Both the position numbers and the translations under genes were made by a program. The notes beneath the pieces are model-generated. The model was not told the DNA's origin, made no database searches, and saw only the letters and a program-made list of their open reading frames with translations. A DNA stretch of 10,223 bases from JANMEX01 sp049696015 (GTDB lineage Bacteria > Pseudomonadota > Alphaproteobacteria > Rhizobiales > Rhizobiaceae), in assembly GCA_049696015.1 (NCBI GenBank), contig JBAVTG010000260.1, forward strand, positions 1 through 10,223, written 5' to 3'. This document shows positions 6,121-10,223 of the stretch, piece after piece. Positions within the stretch are counted from its first letter, which is position 1. Every line of letters starts with the position of its first letter.

Positions 6121-7008
6121 ATGCATCCCGGCGTCCTCACGGCCCTCGCAGCCTATTTCTTTTTTTGCATTTGTGATTCCTTCATCAAGGCGATCGGCCC
6201 GGGAACCAGCGTTTTCCAGATCGGGTTTTTCATCACTTTCTTCTCGTTCGCGCCGGTGCTGGCTTTCACGCTGCGGCATGATCCGCTGTCTGCCATATTC
6301 AAGATGAACCGGCCATGGCTTGTCGCCGGACGGGCGGCGGCGGGCATCGCTGCGGGGATGTTTGCGTTTTACACATTCACCCACCTGCACTTTGCCGAAT
6401 CCTATGCGCTGATCTTTCTGGCGCCGGTGTTCGTGACGATTCTCTCAGTCTTCTTTCTGGACGAGAAAGTGCGCGTCTGGCGCTGGAGCGCGGTCGCGAT
6501 TGGGCTGATTGGCGTCTGGGTGGTCGTGCGGCCCGGTTTCCGCGAAATCCAGCTCGGCCATGTCACCGCGATAATCGCGGCAATGATGGGCGCGACCTCG
6601 TTCATCTTTCTGCGCAAGCTCGGTCAGACCGAACGCCGGATCACGCTGATCGGGGTTGTGCTGCTCGCCTCGGTGATCGTCAACGGCATCCTGATGATCC
6701 CGCAATTTCATATGCCAAGCGGTGTTGAATGGGCGAAATATGCGGTAGCAGGCACATTTGCCGGCTTTGGGCATGTGGCGCTGCTTTCGGCAGCGCGGAC
6801 GACTCCGGCAAATTTGATTGCGCCGGCCAACTACAGCCAGATTATCTGGGCCGTCTTCATCGGTCTGGTGTTTTTCAAGGAAGTGCCGGATACTTGGACG
6901 ATCGTCGGCATCCTGCTTGTATCGCTCTCCGGCATCATGACATTGATTCGCGACGAGATGCGCTCCGGCTGGCTGACGCGCACCCATGTCGTCAAGAAGT
7001 TTCCGTAG
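6121..7008 (+). CDS. EamA/DMT-family membrane transporter
   Basis: A 295-residue integral membrane protein with ten hydrophobic segments in two repeated EamA halves (about residues 4-136 and 146-280), the standard drug/metabolite transporter layout. Typical landmarks are the conserved AESYALIFLAPVFVTILSVFFLDEK region (split here by residue: end of segment 3 through segment 4) ending in the acidic DEK, and its counterpart in the second half around ANLIAPANYSQIIWAVF and FFKEVPD. The C-terminal tail is basic and cytoplasmic. Members export or import amino acids, nucleotide-type metabolites or quaternary ammonium compounds, and the substrate cannot be read from sequence. It starts 45 nt after frcK with no terminator between, so it may be read from the same transcript, but no strong ribosome site precedes ATG 6121 (only GGATC). 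Functional linkage to sugar uptake is uncertain. Confidence 0.85.
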   Translation: MHPGVLTALAAYFFFCICDSFIKAIGPGTSVFQIGFFITFFSFAPVLAFTLRHDPLSAIFKMNRPWLVAGRAAAGIAAGMFAFYTFTHLHFAESYALIFLAPVFVTILSVFFLDEKVRVWRWSAVAIGLIGVWVVVRPGFREIQLGHVTAIIAAMMGATSFIFLRKLGQTERRITLIGVVLLASVIVNGILMIPQFHMPSGVEWAKYAVAGTFAGFGHVALLSAARTTPANLIAPANYSQIIWAVFIGLVFFKEVPDTWTIVGILLVSLSGIMTLIRDEMRSGWLTRTHVVKKFP

Positions 7009-7050
7009 GGACCTCGCCCCCCACGCTTAGGTGCGGGTACCACTGCCGTT

Positions 7051-7143
7051 CCCTCATGCTGAAGCGCGAACGCAGTGAGCCTCGAAGCCCGCCCGCCGCC
7101 CTCGTCCTTCGAGGCAGCCTGCGGCTGCACCTCAGGATGAGGG
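7051..7143. repeat. 93 bp imperfect palindromic intergenic repeat
   Basis: The left arm (7051-7087) starts CCCTCATGCTGA and ends CCTCGAAG. The right arm (7107-7143) starts CTTCGAGG and ends TCAGGATGAGGG. The two 37-base arms match at 28 positions in inverted orientation, around a GC-rich 19 nt centre. The outer and inner ends are the best conserved. It fills most of the gap between the convergent DMT transporter and ferredoxin genes. Palindromes with these end sequences are, from memory, very common between genes in Hyphomicrobiales genomes. It encodes nothing, and its RNA could fold and limit read-through in both directions. The family name cannot be given from this window. Confidence 0.75.
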
Positions 7144-7159
7144 CTGCCATTGCAAGCCC

Positions 7160-7498
7160 CTATTCAGCGGCAATGCGCAACCCGCTCTCGCTGCCCGGCG
7201 CCAATGTCACTTCCAGCCCGTCCAGCGCGTCACTCATCAGGATCTGACAGGAAAGGCGCGAGTTGGATTCCACATGGAAAGCGCCGTCGAGCCTATCATG
7301 CTCATCGTCTGAAACAGGGTAAAGCCTGGATACCCATTCCTGTGCGACATAGACATGGCAGGTGGCGCAGGCGCATGCCCCGCCGCACTCGGCCTTGATG
7401 TCGAGGCCCCAGTCACGGATCACTTCCATCACCCGCCAGCCGTCCAGCGCCTCCAGCGTGTGGCGGGTCCCTTGTTGGTCAGTGACATGAATCTGCAT
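7160..7498 (-). CDS. 2Fe-2S ferredoxin, adrenodoxin type
   Basis: A 112-residue soluble ferredoxin. The cluster ligands follow the adrenodoxin/Isc spacing C-x5-C-x2-C-x36-C: Cys38, Cys44, Cys47 (in ECGGACACATCHVY) and Cys84 (RLSCQI). Cys42 is an extra cysteine next to the cluster loop, as also seen in other bacterial ferredoxins. The acidic stretch SDDEHDRLD lies where such proteins dock partners. ATG 7498 has AGGA about 8 nt upstream. The gene is 70 nt after DUF934 in the same direction, with only a 5 bp hairpin (TTGGC/GCCAA, 7551-7565) and no T-run between, so it may share the cys transcript. As CysI here is of the ferredoxin-dependent kind, this protein is a likely electron donor for sulfite reduction. 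Roles with cytochrome P450 or Fe-S assembly are possible, but those genes are not nearby. Confidence 0.85.
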   Translation of the reverse strand: MQIHVTDQQGTRHTLEALDGWRVMEVIRDWGLDIKAECGGACACATCHVYVAQEWVSRLYPVSDDEHDRLDGAFHVESNSRLSCQILMSDALDGLEVTLAPGSESGLRIAAE

Positions 7499-7568
7499 CG
7501 GCCGGTCCTGTAGTCATGTTGGATTGGTTCGGATTATGCGCGCCGTGACATTGGCGCTTTGCCAAAGA

Positions 7569-8081
7569 TCAAGCTGCTCCGGGCAGCCGCCGCCAGGAAT
7601 AGCCAGCCGGTTTCTTCGCCGCCGTTGTTGCCGGCTGGCAGAAGACGTTGACCGCGCTCGAAATGCCATCCGTGAGGCGCTGCTGCGCAACTGTGTTGGT
7701 CACTTCCAGCGTGTCGAACCCGTTGCGGAACAACAGCGGGATCTGGTCAGTCAGCACATCGCCCACAGCGCGGATTTCGCCCTTGTAGCCATAGCGCGAC
7801 TTGAGAAGCGCAGCCTTGGAGTGCGAGCGGCCGTCCGTGTATGCCGGGAAGGCGAGTGCGATCAGCGGCAGAAGTTCAAGGTAGGGAACAATGACATCGA
7901 GTTTGTCACCTGGCGCAAGAAGGACGCCGAGCCGGTTCGAGGCCGCTTTGCGCTGGTCTTCGCTCAGGCCAAGCCAGGCGGCCAGCGGCACGATGACATG
8001 GCCTAGCCCGTCATCTTCCTCTGCGTGACGCCAGCTGTCGGCGGCAAAGCCGCCGTCTTTCCAGAGTTTGGTCTCGCTCAT
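7569..8081 (-). CDS. DUF934 protein of the sulfate assimilation cluster
   Basis: A 170-residue soluble protein of the DUF934 (COG3749) family, which has no agreed biochemical function. The conserved core is DGRSHSKAALLKSRYGYKGE (83-102), then IRAVGDVLTDQIPLLFRNGF (103-122) and DTLEV, matching the family pattern of a Gly-Arg turn, an Arg-Tyr-Gly helix end and an Ala-Val-Gly-Asp-Val-Leu segment. There are no metal or nucleotide motifs and only one cysteine. The family is nearly always found beside cysI and cysH, as here. ATG 8081 follows GAGGGCTGAC and lies 8 nt after the cysH stop. A TTG at 8093 would overlap that stop (TTGA) and lacks a better ribosome site. A structural or regulatory partner of CysI/CysH is inferred from neighbourhood only. 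Confidence 0.85.
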   Translation of the reverse strand: MSETKLWKDGGFAADSWRHAEEDDGLGHVIVPLAAWLGLSEDQRKAASNRLGVLLAPGDKLDVIVPYLELLPLIALAFPAYTDGRSHSKAALLKSRYGYKGEIRAVGDVLTDQIPLLFRNGFDTLEVTNTVAQQRLTDGISSAVNVFCQPATTAAKKPAGYSWRRLPGAA

Positions 8082-8089
8082 GTCAGCCC

Positions 8090-8839
8090 TCAAAGCGAAG
8101 AATCGGTGAGCGAGGCATCAAGCCCGCCCAGATGGATGCCGCATTCGATCTTGCCCAGCCCTTTCCAGCGCCCGCCGCGCGGATCGTCCGGCGAGGATGG
8201 TTCCGTGCAGGGTGCGCAGCCAATGGAAAAATAGCCATATGCCACCAGCGGATGCACCGGCAGCGCATGCTTTTCCTGATAGTCGGCCAGATCATCTTCG
8301 CTCCAGCCCGCCAGCGGGTTGATGCGAATGCGCTGGCCGACCGCTTCAAACAGCGGCAGCACGGCGCGGGTTGACGCCTGAAAGCGCTTGCGCCCGGTGA
8401 ACCATGCATCGAACGGAATGACGGCGCGGGCCATCGGCTCCACCTTGCGGATGGCGCAGCAGCGGTCAGTTGAGACCTTGTGCAATTCACCGTCAGGATC
8501 ATCGCGCGCCAGCGTCTCCGCCAGCGGCTCGATGTTGCGCACGCCGGTCAGGCCAAAGGCGGCAATCAGTTCGTTGCGGTAATCCAGCGTTTCGCCAAAA
8601 TGCTTGCCGGTCTCCAGAAACATGACCGGGGTGGATGGATCGACCGAAGCAATCAGATGCAGGAGCACGGCAGACTCTGCGCCGAACGACGACACTGCGC
8701 CAACGGAGCCCGCAAAGCCTTCATTGACCGCAAAGCCGATGACATCCTGCGCGGAAGCCCCGGCAAAACGCTGGTTGAACGCATCAGCCAATGCGTGTGC
8801 CTCTGCAGCCGGGTCAAGCTGCTTTTTCAACGCCGCCAT
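8090..8839 (-). CDS. cysH: phosphoadenylyl/adenylyl-sulfate reductase, APS-reductase type
   Basis: A 249-residue thioredoxin-dependent reductase that turns adenylyl sulfate into sulfite and AMP in the cytoplasm. The PAPS-reductase fold is shown by the substrate loop SSFGAESAVLLHL (50-62) and FLETGKHFGET (74-84). Four cysteines, CC at 127-128 and C208/C211 in IGCAPC, ligate the 4Fe-4S cluster that marks APS-preferring enzymes and is absent from E. coli CysH. The catalytic cysteine is Cys233 in IECGIH. The expected arginine-rich segment is TGRKRFQASTRA. ATG 8839 has a near-perfect AAGGAGG upstream. The frame stays open further upstream, but only as an antisense-like shadow of cysI. The start lies inside the end of cysI, an overlap of 26 nt, which suggests coupled translation. 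Confidence 0.93.
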   Translation of the reverse strand: MAALKKQLDPAAEAHALADAFNQRFAGASAQDVIGFAVNEGFAGSVGAVSSFGAESAVLLHLIASVDPSTPVMFLETGKHFGETLDYRNELIAAFGLTGVRNIEPLAETLARDDPDGELHKVSTDRCCAIRKVEPMARAVIPFDAWFTGRKRFQASTRAVLPLFEAVGQRIRINPLAGWSEDDLADYQEKHALPVHPLVAYGYFSIGCAPCTEPSSPDDPRGGRWKGLGKIECGIHLGGLDASLTDSSL

Positions 8840-10223
8840 AAAGGGCCTCCTTGAACGGAGCGGGGCCAAGGCGGCGGTAGGCGTCGAGGAATTTTTCGTC
8901 CTTGCTTGTGCGAAGGCCAAGATAGGTTTCAACAACCGTTTCAACCGCATCGGTGATCTCGTCAGAGGCGAAGCCGCGGCCGATGATTTCGCCGATAGAG
9001 GTGTTTTCGTCCGCCGAGCCGCCGAGGGTGAGCTGGTAGAGTTCTTCGCCCTTTTTCTCGACGCCCAGAATGCCGATGTGGCCGACATGGTGATGGCCGC
9101 AGGCATTGATGCAGCCGGAGATTTTCAGCTTCAATTCGCCGATGTCGCGCTGGCGGGCCAGGTCGGCAAAACGCTCGGAAATCTTCTGCGCCACCGGAAT
9201 CGAACGGGCCGTTGCCAGGGCGCAATAGTCCATGCCCGGACAGGCGATGATGTCGGAAATCAGGTTTGAGTTGGACGTCGCAAGACCGGCAGGAACAAGC
9301 AGATCGTAAACCGTTTTCAGATCCGCCAGCGCCACGTGCGGCAGGATGATGTTCTGCTCATGGCTGACACGCAGCTCATCGGATGAAAACTGCGCGGCAA
9401 TATCGGCCATCAGGTCCATCTGGTCGGCAGACGCATCGCCCGGAATGCCGCCGATGGGCTTGAGCGAAATTGTCACAGCGCGGTAGTCCGGATGCTTGTG
9501 GGCCACCGTGTTTTGGGCGACCCATGCCGCAAACCCGGCGTCTGACTTGCGGTCGGCCCCCAATTTGCCATGGCCTTCGGCCCGTTCTGACAAAACAGGC
9601 GGAGCAAAATAGGCTTCGATGGCACGGATGTCGGCCTCCGGCAATTTCAGCTCAGTGTCTTTGAGCGCTTCAAACTCGGTCTCGACAGCCAAGCGCAGTT
9701 CCTCGGTGCCCATCTCATGGACAAGGATCTTGATACGCGCCTTGTATTTGTTGTCGCGGCGGCCCTCCAGATTGTAGACGCGCAGGATCGCCGTGCAGTA
9801 GGCGAGCAAATCCACTTCCGGCAGAAAGCCGCGGATCTTCTTGGCGACCATCGGCGTGCGGCCCTGACCGCCGCCGACATAGACGGCAAAGCCAAGTTCG
9901 CCTTGCGCGTTTTTCAAAAGATGCAGGCCAATGTCATGCACCTGAATGGCGGCGCGGTCGCTCGGCGCGCCGGTCACGGCAATCTTGAATTTGCGCGGCA
10001 GGTAGGAAAATTCCGGATGGATCGACGACCATTGCCGCAGGATTTCCGAAGCCGGACGCGGATCGGCAACTTCGTCGGCAGCAACACCGGCGAAATGATC
10101 AGCCGTGACATTGCGGATGCAATTGCCGGAGGTTTGCAGCGCGTGCATCTCGACTTCTGCCAGTTCTTCCAGAACTTTCGGCATGTCTTTGAGCGCCGGC
10201 CAGTTGTACTGCAAGTTCTGCCT
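8814..10223 (-). CDS. cysI: ferredoxin-type sulfite (nitrite/sulfite) reductase, N-terminus cut by window edge
   Basis: The visible 469 residues lack roughly the first 80-90 of a family of about 550. The first residues, RQNLQYNW, match the conserved RQ-x-LQ segment of siroheme reductases, and the frame is open through the right edge, so the TTG at 10214 is not the start. Two sirohaem-reductase repeats are present. Siroheme and 4Fe-4S are held by C-x5-C (visible residues 328 and 334, ACPGMDYC) and C-x3-C (371 and 375, SGCINACGHHHVGH). Substrate-binding basic residues occur around RRDNKYKARIK (visible 155-165). The enzyme reduces sulfite to sulfide with six electrons in the cytoplasm. Its linkage to cysH makes sulfite, rather than nitrite, the likely substrate. 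It appears to be ferredoxin-fed: no flavoprotein gene (cysJ) is seen, and a ferredoxin gene lies downstream. Confidence 0.92.
   Translation of the reverse strand, partial: RQNLQYNWPALKDMPKVLEELAEVEMHALQTSGNCIRNVTADHFAGVAADEVADPRPASEILRQWSSIHPEFSYLPRKFKIAVTGAPSDRAAIQVHDIGLHLLKNAQGELGFAVYVGGGQGRTPMVAKKIRGFLPEVDLLAYCTAILRVYNLEGRRDNKYKARIKILVHEMGTEELRLAVETEFEALKDTELKLPEADIRAIEAYFAPPVLSERAEGHGKLGADRKSDAGFAAWVAQNTVAHKHPDYRAVTISLKPIGGIPGDASADQMDLMADIAAQFSSDELRVSHEQNIILPHVALADLKTVYDLLVPAGLATSNSNLISDIIACPGMDYCALATARSIPVAQKISERFADLARQRDIGELKLKISGCINACGHHHVGHIGILGVEKKGEELYQLTLGGSADENTSIGEIIGRGFASDEITDAVETVVETYLGLRTSKDEKFLDAYRRLGPAPFKEALYGGVEKAA

Noticed and set aside
5335..6390. Long open frame of 351 codons on the minus strand opposite frcA, frcK and the DMT gene
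   Set aside because: It lies antisense to three well supported genes, shows no recognisable domain, and has the composition of a GC-rich shadow frame.
7051..7143. Insertion sequence or IS-derived miniature element
   Set aside because: No transposase remnant and no target-site duplication that I could see. The pattern fits a palindromic intergenic repeat better.
8840..9106. Upstream extension of cysH by 89 codons
   Set aside because: The added part lies within cysI, is low-complexity Ala/Ser/Arg sequence with no family match, and the strong ribosome site sits at 8839.

Overview
The window looks like chromosomal DNA from an alphaproteobacterium of the order Hyphomicrobiales (Rhizobium/Brucella relatives). 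The base composition is GC-rich, the genes are packed with 1-26 nt overlaps, and the protein content matches that group: a Sinorhizobium-type frc sugar-uptake locus, a PreT-type oxidoreductase, a ferredoxin-type CysI with an APS-reductase-type CysH and a DUF934 protein, and a palindromic intergenic repeat of a kind common in these genomes. Genus cannot be fixed from the sequence alone.

Layout. (1) 1-326, minus strand: the N-terminal third or less of preT (pyrimidine reduction), running off the left edge. Upstream of it, at 398-427, lie two copies of a palindromic 10-mer spaced 20 bp apart. (2) 443-2150, minus strand: a two-gene operon of a ROK-family regulator (frcR-like) and a FucU/RbsD-type sugar mutarotase with a 1 nt overlap, closed by a clear intrinsic terminator. 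(3) 2151-2406: a divergent control region with a perfect 8+8 bp inverted repeat touching a TTGACA box. (4) 2407-6075, plus strand: frcB (periplasmic binding protein), then a mRNA hairpin and an intrinsic terminator-like attenuator, then frcC (permease), frcA (ATPase) and frcK (P-loop kinase) with ATGA overlaps. (5) 6121-7008, plus strand: an EamA/DMT-family membrane transporter 45 nt after frcK. (6) 7051-7143: a 93 bp imperfect palindrome between convergent genes. (7) 7160-10223, minus strand: an assimilatory sulfate reduction cluster read as cysI (right edge, N-terminus missing), cysH, DUF934 and a 2Fe-2S ferredoxin.

How the genes work together. The ROK regulator probably represses both its own operon and frcBCAK from the shared divergent region. 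FrcB, FrcC and FrcA form a high-affinity importer of the CUT2 (ribose/fructose) class. The mutarotase would interconvert cyclic forms of the imported sugar, and FrcK is a kinase of unsettled substrate. The strong stem-loop plus T-run after frcB would give more binding protein than membrane components. In the right-hand cluster CysH reduces APS to sulfite and CysI reduces sulfite to sulfide. The adjacent ferredoxin is a natural candidate for its electron donor, and DUF934 is a conserved but uncharacterised partner.

No RNA genes, CRISPR arrays, phage genes or transposases were seen, and no gene appears broken. There is no gene-free stretch above 300 bases. I did not find a clearly undescribed system. 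The most useful leads are the mutarotase/kinase pair attached to the frc transporter, the candidate operator at 2244-2264, the paired palindromes before preT, and the uncharacterised DUF934 protein.
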